20,746 nt of DNA from an uncultured Pseudomonadota bacterium. GTDB lineage: Bacteria; Pseudomonadota; Alphaproteobacteria; RF32; CAG-239. The stretch is taken from positions 1 through 20,746 of the forward strand of contig CADBPX010000022.1 in assembly GCA_902796625.1 (NCBI GenBank). The letters run 5' to 3'. Both the position numbers and the translations under genes were made by a program. The notes below the pieces were generated by a model that saw nothing but the letters and a program-made list of their open reading frames with translations, searched no databases and was not told the origin of the DNA. Below are positions 7,136 to 14,917 of the stretch, one piece after another (within the stretch, counting starts at the first letter, position 1; every line of letters begins with the position of its first letter).

Positions 7136-9461
7136 GGCAGGAAATAAGCAAAAAAAATATAACTGGCGGAAAATTTTATATTTTGCGACAGGAGCTGTTT
7201 TGTTGGGTTGTTGCTTGTATCTGGCAGTGCCGGTGCCGCAGCTTTATGAAACGTACAGCTTTTCAAGTGCTGTTTATGACCGCAACGGTAAACTTTTAAA
7301 ATTGTCGCTGTCTTTAGATGATAAATATCGTTTGTTTGTTCCGATTGAGCAAATACCGCAAGAGGCCAAGCAGGCCTTATTGCTTTATGAAGATCGGGGG
7401 TTTTATTATCATTTCGGAGTTAATCCTTTAAGCGTTGTTAAAGCTGTCGGACAAATGCTTGCCGGCGGTCGAAAACGCGGGGCTTCGACAATCAGTATGC
7501 AAGTGGCAAGAATTATTTATCATATTGATTCATCAACAATTAGCGGCAAAATGATGCAAATAATTCGGGCAATGCAAATTGAAATGTTTTATTCTAAAGA
7601 AAAAATTTTAGAGGCTTATTTTAATTTGGCACCTTACGGCGGTAATATTGAAGGTATCGGGGCCGCTTCTTTAATATATTTTAATCAAGAAGTGCAAAAG
7701 TTGCATTTACCGCAAATCGTGGCTCTGACGGTTATTCCGCAAAATCCGGAAAAAAGAATGTTGCTGACCGATAAAGGTAAAAATAATAACGCTTTTGCCG
7801 CAGAACGTCTAAGCCGGATATGGAAAGACAGCTATAATCACAAACAAAACGAGTATTTAGAGCAAAAATTGGCGGTGGAAAAGTATTTACCGAATGAGGC
7901 ACCGCATTTTGTGCGACGAATTTTGCAAAATAATTCCGGTACGATAAAAACTACGCTGGACATTAATTATCAGCACACGATAGAAAATTTTTTGCGGCAA
8001 TATGTGCGGGAAAAACGAAAAAAAGGTATCTATAATGCGGCGGCTTTGGTTGTTGATGCGCGTAGCATGGAAACGTTGGCTTATGTCGGTTCGAATAATT
8101 TTTATGAGGCAGAAATTCAAGGGCAGGTTGACGGAGTAACGGCTTTGCGATCAGCAGGATCAGCATTAAAGCCGTTTATCTATGCGTTGGCTTTGGAAAA
8201 AGGCATTATTCATCCGCGTTCAATGTTAAAAGATGTGCCGAAAAATTACGGTTTATATACGCCGGAAAATTTTGATCGTTCGTTTTACGGATTGGTAGAT
8301 GCAACACAGGCTTTGATTTACAGTCGCAATATTCCGGCCGTGGATTTGCTGTTGAAAGTAGGCGAAGATAAGTTTTATCAGCTGTTAAAAAAAGCCGGCG
8401 TAAAAAAACTTAAGAGCGTTGATTTTTATGGATTAGCGATGGCGTTGGGCGGAGCCGAAGTTTCTATGCAGAATTTGGTTGAACTTTATGCTATGCTTTA
8501 TAATCAAGGCAATTTTACCAATATGCAGATGGTGGCCGGTGAAAAATCAACGATAAAACCGTTGTTGATGCCGGAAGCTGCATTTTTAACTTTGGATATG
8601 TTGACGCAAAATCAGGCAGTTGATGAGTATTCCGCCGGTTTTTCGGTCCCGCGGGGTAATTATCCGGTGGCCTGGAAAACCGGTACGTCATACGGGTTTA
8701 AAGATGCTTGGAGTGTCGGAGTGGTCGGACCATTTGTGGTGGCAGTGTGGGTCGGTAATTTTGACGGTACGCCGAACAATGCTTTAGTCGGTCGGGAAAT
8801 GGCAGCTCCGTTATTTTTTAAAATTGTTCGTTATTTAGCTAAAACCAATAAAATTCCGACAGTTTTGGCGCCGGATCCGCATTTGAATATAGAGCGGGTG
8901 GATATTTGTCGTGATACCGGTGATTTAGCTAATTCAGACTGCGATGAGGTGATAAAATCGTATTTTATCCCTCATGTATCGAGCATTAAAGTTTCGCAAG
9001 TGGCGCGAAAAATTCCAATTGATGTAAAAACCGGACTGCGCGCTTGTCGGCATCGGCCGCCGCATACAGTTATGAAAACTTATAATTTTTGGCCGACCGA
9101 TGTTTTGCAGGCATATGCTCAGGTTGGTATAAATTTGCGTAAACCACCGCAATTTAAGGAAAATTGCTCAAATAATGAAGTTTTTCATCAGGGGAAAGCT
9201 CCACAAATATTAACACCGATTGACGGAATGCGTTATTTGTTGCGCTCGCATAAATTAGAGGCGGAAAAAATAGCCTTAAAAGCTGCGGTTGATGCTGATG
9301 CCGAGAGAATTTATTGGTATTTGAATAACCGATTGGTCGGTCAAAGTGCGGCCGGTGAAATTTTAGAAGTAAAACCCGTAGTCGGCAATAATGAAATTAA
9401 GGCTGTTGATAATTTGGGACGAGTGGCGGTTATTAATATTGCTGCGGAATTGGTTGACTAA
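7125..9461 (+). CDS. pbpC: Penicillin-binding protein 1C, glycosyltransferase/transpeptidase
   Basis: A bifunctional inner-membrane peptidoglycan synthase of 778 aa, close to the usual PBP1C length. A single membrane anchor lies at about residues 17-38. The GT51 glycosyltransferase domain follows, with catalytic Glu89 in LLYEDRGFYYHFG and the GASTISMQVAR motif at 119-129. The transpeptidase domain has Ser346 and Lys349 (SALK), Ser400-Arg-Asn402 (SRN) and Lys518 (KTGT). A C-terminal BiPBP_C-like domain (APQILTPIDG...) marks it as PBP1C. The start is a TTG at 7125 inside the end of the macroglobulin gene, with no strong ribosome binding site; translational coupling is inferred. Pairing with alpha-2-macroglobulin suggests wall repair after envelope breach. 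Confidence 0.95.
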   Translation: MANRAGNKQKKYNWRKILYFATGAVLLGCCLYLAVPVPQLYETYSFSSAVYDRNGKLLKLSLSLDDKYRLFVPIEQIPQEAKQALLLYEDRGFYYHFGVNPLSVVKAVGQMLAGGRKRGASTISMQVARIIYHIDSSTISGKMMQIIRAMQIEMFYSKEKILEAYFNLAPYGGNIEGIGAASLIYFNQEVQKLHLPQIVALTVIPQNPEKRMLLTDKGKNNNAFAAERLSRIWKDSYNHKQNEYLEQKLAVEKYLPNEAPHFVRRILQNNSGTIKTTLDINYQHTIENFLRQYVREKRKKGIYNAAALVVDARSMETLAYVGSNNFYEAEIQGQVDGVTALRSAGSALKPFIYALALEKGIIHPRSMLKDVPKNYGLYTPENFDRSFYGLVDATQALIYSRNIPAVDLLLKVGEDKFYQLLKKAGVKKLKSVDFYGLAMALGGAEVSMQNLVELYAMLYNQGNFTNMQMVAGEKSTIKPLLMPEAAFLTLDMLTQNQAVDEYSAGFSVPRGNYPVAWKTGTSYGFKDAWSVGVVGPFVVAVWVGNFDGTPNNALVGREMAAPLFFKIVRYLAKTNKIPTVLAPDPHLNIERVDICRDTGDLANSDCDEVIKSYFIPHVSSIKVSQVARKIPIDVKTGLRACRHRPPHTVMKTYNFWPTDVLQAYAQVGINLRKPPQFKENCSNNEVFHQGKAPQILTPIDGMRYLLRSHKLEAEKIALKAAVDADAERIYWYLNNRLVGQSAAGEILEVKPVVGNNEIKAVDNLGRVAVINIAAELVD

Positions 9462-9583
9462 GTAAAACGGTTATTTTTTTGTTTTTATTCTATTTTAACA
9501 TAATTCGTTGTATATTCAGAATATGTTTTAGGGCTTTTTGCGCTTAAAAGGCGGAAAATGCCGGTATTTTAAAGGGTTAGAGG
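9462..9583 (+). promoter_or_regulatory. Leader of the pilus operon, with a 13-base palindrome
   Basis: This 122-base gap is the only sizeable one before the pilus genes, so the operon promoter probably lies here. A CATAAT at 9499-9504 is a fair -10, but I see no convincing -35 at the right distance. A perfect 6-bp inverted repeat with one central base (ATATTC A GAATAT, 9512-9524) sits just downstream of it and could be an operator. AAAGGG and AGAGG lie before the ATG at 9584. No clear terminator for pbpC is visible, so some read-through into the pilus genes is possible. Confidence 0.3.
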
Positions 9584-11251
9584 ATGTCTAATTTTGGTTT
9601 AAAATGCTTTGTAGGAAGCTTTATTTTTTCGTTGGCAGCCGTTTTTGCGGTGATTTGGGGGCATAAAAATTTTGCCGCTGAAGAAAATTTGCCGCCGCTG
9701 ACTTTGGCAGAAAATGAAGTCCATAACATTGAATTATTCGCCGCAACGGAGGAAAATGATCCGCTGTATGAAAAATTTGTGGAATTGCAAAAAGCCGATG
9801 TAGAACCGCAAGAAGATAGTGACAGCACGGAATCTGCCGGTGACGGTAATGCGGAAACAGTTGTTGCCAACGGTTCGGCCGAAATTTTGTATTTTCCGGA
9901 AGATATTACCGAAGATGAAACAGCAATTTATTCTTCACAGACAACTTTAGACGAAGCAAAAGATGAGAAAAATATCGGTACCAGAAATAATGGTTCAGTC
10001 GATGATAGCGAAAACCAGAACAGTAAAAATGATGTGGAAGAAAGTGCCGATGAAGAGCTAAAAATTGTTGATGCTTCTTTGGCACCGGAATTTGTTATTC
10101 CGTTGGTTCATAATTACAAGAGTGGAAGCGCAACGGCAAAAGTTTCACATGAAACAGAAAGTAATCAGATTGCGTTGGCATCGCAAGATGTGGCCATAGA
10201 TAATTTAGGTATTGAAGGGGCAAATAATGATCGCGGCAATGAGGATAGCGAAGGGTTAACGGATAAGTTGGCTCAGGCAACAAACGAATATGACAATCCT
10301 TGGGAAGTGGCAGAAGTTGCTAATCCGAATATTACCAAAAACAGTATGCAGCAGACGGCAAAAACCGAAGATGAATTACCGGTTAATGAAAATCATGTGC
10401 CGTACAAAATGCAGAAAAATATTCTTATTCCGATTCCGGAAGAGTTGAATAATAAGGATTTAACTCCGCAGTTTTCTTCTTCGGCAGAAAATAGAAAGTT
10501 GGAAGATGAGTTACGGCGCAAACATGGTTTGCCGACAATTGAAGAGCAAAAAGAAATCGAAAAAGCCATGAGTAATGCCGCTAATGAGGAAAATGCTCAG
10601 ACCGGTGCTCAGCCAAGCAACGCCAAAAACGGTAAAAATACAACTCAGAAAGAGGCGGTTGATATTGACGATGATTTGGACGATGAAGAAGATGAAGAGC
10701 TGGAAGATGAGTCGGCAACATTGACTGATAGTATTGCGGCGTGGTTTAAGAATTCGCGGAAAAAAAGTGCCGAGAAAAATAACAAAAGCACGACAGTAAA
10801 GCGGAATGTTATTATTAATAAAACCAACGGCAGTTCGGCGAAGGATCCGCAGACAAATAAAGAAAGTTCGATTTTTCAGAAACTGCTCGGATTGCGGACC
10901 GATAAAGAAAGCGATATTTTACCGACCGAGCTGAAGTTGTCATTTCAGCCGGATCGGGCGGAAATTTCCGGGCAAACATTGGAATGGTTGCGGGCATTTT
11001 CGGATAATGTTGTAAATAACGAAGATGTTATTATCGAAATTCGCATCGATCGTTCGGCACCATATGAGCTTCAACAAAAAAGACTGAAGCTTCTGTATAG
11101 AATTTTGGCCAATAATGGCGTGGAGTATAATAAAGTTAATATTATTTTTACGGATCGTGAGCCAAATTCATTTATTATTAGGAATGTTCGGTTAGCCACA
11201 GAAGAAGAAAAAAAGATTAAGGCTGCAAAGTTGGGAGATAATCCATGGTAG
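9584..11251 (+). CDS. Membrane-anchored acidic protein with C-terminal OmpA-like domain
   Basis: A 555-residue protein of unknown exact role, first gene of the pilus operon. A hydrophobic segment at about residues 7-26 would be a signal peptide or anchor. Residues 30-440 are hydrophilic, strongly acidic and of low complexity, including an Asp/Glu run near 359-377. The last 110 residues, from LKLSFQPDRAEISG on, follow the beta-alpha-beta-alpha-beta pattern of OmpA C-terminal, peptidoglycan-binding domains. Asp489 in IRIDRSAPYE and Arg500 in QQKRLKLL fall where the diaminopimelate-binding Asp and Arg lie in OmpA. The domain is divergent, as the usual GHTD reads IRID. Inferred role: tethering the pilus machine to the wall through a long flexible linker. 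DNPW occurs twice, at 237-240 and as the last four residues. Confidence 0.75.
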   Translation: MSNFGLKCFVGSFIFSLAAVFAVIWGHKNFAAEENLPPLTLAENEVHNIELFAATEENDPLYEKFVELQKADVEPQEDSDSTESAGDGNAETVVANGSAEILYFPEDITEDETAIYSSQTTLDEAKDEKNIGTRNNGSVDDSENQNSKNDVEESADEELKIVDASLAPEFVIPLVHNYKSGSATAKVSHETESNQIALASQDVAIDNLGIEGANNDRGNEDSEGLTDKLAQATNEYDNPWEVAEVANPNITKNSMQQTAKTEDELPVNENHVPYKMQKNILIPIPEELNNKDLTPQFSSSAENRKLEDELRRKHGLPTIEEQKEIEKAMSNAANEENAQTGAQPSNAKNGKNTTQKEAVDIDDDLDDEEDEELEDESATLTDSIAAWFKNSRKKSAEKNNKSTTVKRNVIINKTNGSSAKDPQTNKESSIFQKLLGLRTDKESDILPTELKLSFQPDRAEISGQTLEWLRAFSDNVVNNEDVIIEIRIDRSAPYELQQKRLKLLYRILANNGVEYNKVNIIFTDREPNSFIIRNVRLATEEEKKIKAAKLGDNPW

Positions 11252-11262
11252 ATATTCTGGGC

Positions 11263-11290
11263 TTGCTATTTAATTTTCAACATGTATTAT
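11263..11290 (+). promoter_or_regulatory. Possible internal promoter before the TcpQ-domain gene
   Basis: TTGCTA (11263-11268) and TATTAT (11285-11290) are separated by 16 bases in the only 50-base gap inside the operon. Transcription from here would begin near 11297 and would favour the ATG at 11329 (GGGAAAG upstream) over the one at 11302. This is a weak sequence match only. Confidence 0.22.
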
Positions 11291-11301
11291 AGGAAAATAC
11301 G

Positions 11302-12060
11302 ATGAGAAACAATTGGGAAAGAAAAACAATGAAAAGAAGTCTGATAATCACAAGTTTATTTTCTTGTATGATTGCCACAGTGAGCTGCGCTCAGTTTAAC
11401 CGCGGTAATCCTTACAATAGCGCTCAAACCGATGGCGCGTATTATACGCAAGCACCGCAATGTCAAGACGGTGTTTGTACCAGTGATCGCGAATTTACGG
11501 CTGTTTGCACGGAAAATGTGGACGGATATAGTGAATGTTCGGATAATTCAAATGTTAATTATACGCGTACAGCAGCGCAATTCCGTGATTATGGCGAACG
11601 TTCGCCGCGAGATCATCGTATTTCGCAGGCTGCTGCCGGTAATAATGTTTCGGCCGCCATTCCACCAAGCATCGATGATGAAGTTTTGGATTATGAGGCA
11701 GAATTAGCCGGAGGAAATGTTCAGTACGATACTAACGGTATGAGCACAACAAGTGACAACAGTCAGGCACAGGCCGCAGAAGCCGATAATCCGAATAAGG
11801 ATTGGTTGGCTGAAGAAGGCCAGAGCTTAAAAGAGCTGTTAACACAGTGGAGTGATGAGTCCGGATGGCGCTTGATTTGGAAAACGAATCGTAACTATAC
11901 TTTGAATGCCGGTGCAATGTTCAGAGGTAATTTTGCAGATGTGGCTTCGGCTTTGGTTCGCGCTTTTGCACGGGCAAGACCGGCTCCGGTTGCAACATTC
12001 TATAAAGGAAATCGCGTTTTGGTTATTGAAACAATGGAGGATGAAAATGCGTATGACTAA
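11302..12060 (+). CDS. TcpQ-domain pilus protein (PilL-like)
   Basis: A 252-residue exported protein whose C-terminal 90 residues match the TcpQ pattern (toxin co-regulated pilus biosynthesis protein Q): WLAEEGQSLKELLTQWSDE, GWRLIWKTNRNY and a final VLVIETME. In type IVb pili this domain, found at the end of PilL in R64-type systems, helps the secretin to assemble or stay in the outer membrane. The signal peptide is followed by VSC, a possible lipobox. The mature N-terminus has four closely spaced cysteines (CQDGVC, then TAVC and SEC), which suggests disulfides. The start at 11302 has AGGAAAA upstream; an in-frame ATG at 11329 gives a more typical signal peptide. Its end overlaps pilN by 14 bases, as expected for partners. 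Confidence 0.82.
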   Translation: MRNNWERKTMKRSLIITSLFSCMIATVSCAQFNRGNPYNSAQTDGAYYTQAPQCQDGVCTSDREFTAVCTENVDGYSECSDNSNVNYTRTAAQFRDYGERSPRDHRISQAAAGNNVSAAIPPSIDDEVLDYEAELAGGNVQYDTNGMSTTSDNSQAQAAEADNPNKDWLAEEGQSLKELLTQWSDESGWRLIWKTNRNYTLNAGAMFRGNFADVASALVRAFARARPAPVATFYKGNRVLVIETMEDENAYD

Positions 12061-13648
12061 TTTATTTAAACTGGCAATCTTTGGCTTTGTCGGCGTTGCC
12101 GCCGCATGTTCAATTTCTCCGGAGTTGGATGCCGAATTGGAGGAGCGTTCACAAGATACGTTGGAATTAAAGCAAAAAGCCGCGGTTCCGGATCAACCGA
12201 TTCCTGATGATGTGGTACGGGTGAAAAATGATATTTGGCTCGGCGATACCAGTAATATTGAGTTTGAAGGAGAGCCGGTGCCATCGTATTTAGAGGCTAA
12301 AGACGGTATTACATTAATCAGTAACCGTCCGATTACATTGTATGAAATCGGCAGCATGATTAATAAAATTACCTCATTGTCGGTTCGCTATGCTCCGGAA
12401 TTGCAGGAAACCGCAATCGCCAATGCCGATAACAATAGCCCATCACTGGAAGATTTGGGTAAACAATGGACTGATTCAACACGTATGATTGTAAATTATA
12501 AAGGTCCGTTGACCGGTTTGCTAGATGAAGTAGCTAATCGTTTCGGTATTTGGTGGAAGTATGAAAAGAAAGAAATTTATTTCTATAAATATATAACCAA
12601 AACCTTTGTTATGTATTCATTACCGACTAATCCGGCTTTGAGCGTTTCGGTGGGCGGCGAAGGCGGCTCAGCCAGTATTAACCAAAGCAGCTCGGTTGAC
12701 GGAATGGATATGTGGAACAATATTCAAAGCACTATCGGCTCAATGATTACGCAAGATTCAAATTTGGTAATTGATAAAGCTAACGGTACCATTACATTAA
12801 CTGCAACACCGACTGATATTAAACGGGTAGCCAAATATGTTAATGAGCAAAATCAGCGTATTTCAAAGCAGGTGGCAATCAGTGTGAAGGTTATACAGGT
12901 TACCATTACCAAAGATGACCATTATGGGTTAGATTTAACAGCGGCCTTTCAAGCCGGATCGGTTAAAAATATTACCGGCACAACGAAGGGAGCTTTTGAT
13001 AACGGAGTCGGTCAACTATCAATGGGTATTTCCAGTAAACACTTTGATGTGAATGCGGCTGTGGCGGCATTGTCTCATGAAGGACATGCGCATTTGGTGA
13101 CCAGCGGTACGGTAACAACCATGAACAATAAACCGGCACCGATTCAGGTGGTTCGTACCCAGAACTATATTTCGGATATTACCAAGACTAATGATGGCGG
13201 TGATAGCGGTAACTATGATATTTCGGTCGAAACAGAAGAAATCGAAACCGGCTTTACCATGAGTGTGTTACCGCGAATTTTGGATCATGGCCGGATGATG
13301 ATGTTTTTCAATTTAACATTAAAAGATTTGTTGGAATTACAACAAGTTAACTTGACAACAACGCAAAATGGTAAAGAAAGTGATGCGGAAACACAGTATA
13401 TTCAAAATCCGAAGATTGAGACCCGCGGCTTTACCCAAGAAGTGGCTATGAAGTCAGGTGAAACTTTGATTTTAGCCGGTTATGACAGAATTGAGGATTC
13501 TACCGATAAAAAAGGTATCGGTTCACCGGAAAACATGTTGCTCGGCGGAGAGCAAGAGGCAAAGAGAGATCGTTCTATCTTAGTAATTATGTTGACGCCG
13601 GTGGTTTTGGAATCACCATTGACTCCGGAATCAAGAATGAGAGACTAA
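12047..13648 (+). CDS. pilN: Type IVb pilus secretin, PilN-type lipoprotein
   Basis: Outer-membrane secretin forming the gate through which the pilus emerges. The start chosen, ATG 12047, lies six bases after GGAGG (12036-12040) and gives 533 aa; ATG 12041 abuts the site and 12053 is further away. The lipoprotein-type signal ends at Cys21 (VAAAC), matching R64 PilN and BfpB, which are lipoproteins. The N-terminal half holds secretin N-domains (ITLTATPTDIKRVAKYV). The secretin core starts at QVAISVKVIQVTIT and includes the SGETLILAGYDR stretch (about 472-483), then GIGSP and the closing SILVIMLTPVVL. Overlap with the TcpQ-domain gene implies coupled translation. Family is certain; the symbol follows operon order. 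Confidence 0.93.
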   Translation: MRMTNLFKLAIFGFVGVAAACSISPELDAELEERSQDTLELKQKAAVPDQPIPDDVVRVKNDIWLGDTSNIEFEGEPVPSYLEAKDGITLISNRPITLYEIGSMINKITSLSVRYAPELQETAIANADNNSPSLEDLGKQWTDSTRMIVNYKGPLTGLLDEVANRFGIWWKYEKKEIYFYKYITKTFVMYSLPTNPALSVSVGGEGGSASINQSSSVDGMDMWNNIQSTIGSMITQDSNLVIDKANGTITLTATPTDIKRVAKYVNEQNQRISKQVAISVKVIQVTITKDDHYGLDLTAAFQAGSVKNITGTTKGAFDNGVGQLSMGISSKHFDVNAAVAALSHEGHAHLVTSGTVTTMNNKPAPIQVVRTQNYISDITKTNDGGDSGNYDISVETEEIETGFTMSVLPRILDHGRMMMFFNLTLKDLLELQQVNLTTTQNGKESDAETQYIQNPKIETRGFTQEVAMKSGETLILAGYDRIEDSTDKKGIGSPENMLLGGEQEAKRDRSILVIMLTPVVLESPLTPESRMRD

Positions 13649-13666
13649 TTTTTAAGGAGAAGACAA

Positions 13667-14917
13667 GTGGCTGAAGAAGATCAGACAGAAGAAAAGGCGT
13701 GGAGGTCTTCCTTTACAGAGGGCGGTACAACTTATGCCGCAAGCCTGTTCTGGCAACCGCTGCTGAATGAAGATAATCCGCTGCCGGAAGTAAAAGAAGC
13801 TGCCGAAAATATTCTGGAAGGTGCCGATTTATATGTGGCACGGAAAGGAAAATCTTCACAATTCGGTTTGGCCGCTTCTTCTCAGGGCTTTTCCCGCGGA
13901 TGGCCGTCGGCAGCAGTTGCGTTGGTTACCGGATTGGGTAGTGTAACGTCATTTTTAGGCGTGTTTAAAGTTGATGGCGGATGGTGGTATATCTGCTTCA
14001 GAAATGACGTTATTTTATCCGACGGTGATACGCTTTTTGTTAACGAAAGAGATGCTAAAGATCAGTTTATTTCAATGTTGGCTGTGCCGGATTGGGACGC
14101 TATTTATGCTCCGGCCGAATGGCAGATTGAGGATACGAAAAGCGATGCTTTGGGACCTATTATTGAACGCGGATTAAAGGTAAAACTTGATAAAATCAGC
14201 GCTAATAACGATGCAATTATGCTCGGTGTTATTGCGGTTTGTTTTGCTATAATTTTATGGTTTGCTTATTCAAGTTTGAAGAGTATGTTCTTTACGGCAC
14301 CGGAAGCTCCGATTATTGCTCCGGTTGAGCAAGTTGAAGCGCCGGTTGAGCTACCACCGGAGCCAAAACCGTGGGAGAATATGGAAAATCCAATAGATGT
14401 TATGCGCAGTTGTTACGCGGCAACGCAGAAGGTTGTGCAAATATTGACGCCAGGTTGGCACTTAGAGGGGGTTACCTGTACGCCGGGGGCCGGTGTGGTG
14501 ACTTCATGGCGGCGCGAACTGGGACGTATTACTTGGATGCAGCAGGCATTGGACGTGTCCGGTGTTAATTTCAGCTCTCGAGTGATTTCTCGTGACGGTA
14601 ATACTTTTATGGTGACACTGCCGATTGAGGGTATCAGCACTTTCAATTCACCGCCGGAGTACGACGAAGGAGATTTGGTTAACGCTATAAATGATATTAA
14701 CCAAACATTGGGCGTTAATATTGCAATTACGCCAAAAACGTGGGTCTCACCGCGCGGTACGAATTATCAATTATTGGGATTTGAAATAAATTCAACAAAC
14801 GATCCGTTGAACTGGATTGAATTGTTAATGAAATTTTCAGGGTTATCGATTAAAACTATAACCTATGATATTAATACAGGAAACTGGAATTATAAGGGGG
14901 AAATCTATGAGTTATAA
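13667..14917 (+). CDS. pilO: Type IVb pilin accessory protein PilO
   Basis: A 416-residue bitopic inner-membrane protein of the PilO2/PAP_PilO family found in IncI-type thin-pilus operons, thought to join cytoplasmic ATPase/platform to periplasmic parts. The cytoplasmic N-domain (about 1-180) carries the family-like GGWWYICFRNDVILSDGD segment. One membrane span lies near 183-207 (IMLGVIAVCFAIILWFAY). It is followed by a Pro/Glu-rich linker (APVEQVEAPVELPPEPKPW) and a periplasmic domain with two cysteines (RSCYAATQ and GVTCTPG). The start is GTG at 13667, with AAGGAGA six bases upstream. Its stop overlaps the pilP start by 11 bases. Assignment rests on topology, motifs and position between secretin and PilP. 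Confidence 0.87.
   Translation: MAEEDQTEEKAWRSSFTEGGTTYAASLFWQPLLNEDNPLPEVKEAAENILEGADLYVARKGKSSQFGLAASSQGFSRGWPSAAVALVTGLGSVTSFLGVFKVDGGWWYICFRNDVILSDGDTLFVNERDAKDQFISMLAVPDWDAIYAPAEWQIEDTKSDALGPIIERGLKVKLDKISANNDAIMLGVIAVCFAIILWFAYSSLKSMFFTAPEAPIIAPVEQVEAPVELPPEPKPWENMENPIDVMRSCYAATQKVVQILTPGWHLEGVTCTPGAGVVTSWRRELGRITWMQQALDVSGVNFSSRVISRDGNTFMVTLPIEGISTFNSPPEYDEGDLVNAINDINQTLGVNIAITPKTWVSPRGTNYQLLGFEINSTNDPLNWIELLMKFSGLSIKTITYDINTGNWNYKGEIYEL

Noticed and set aside
10645..10827. Minus-strand frame with a long poly-Ser run
   Set aside because: The Ser run is the reverse reading of the Asp/Glu codons in the OmpA-like protein.
11906..12040. Longer N-terminus for the PilN secretin
   Set aside because: It would overlap the TcpQ-domain gene by about 150 bases and hide the lipoprotein signal; GGAGG before 12047 gives a proper start.
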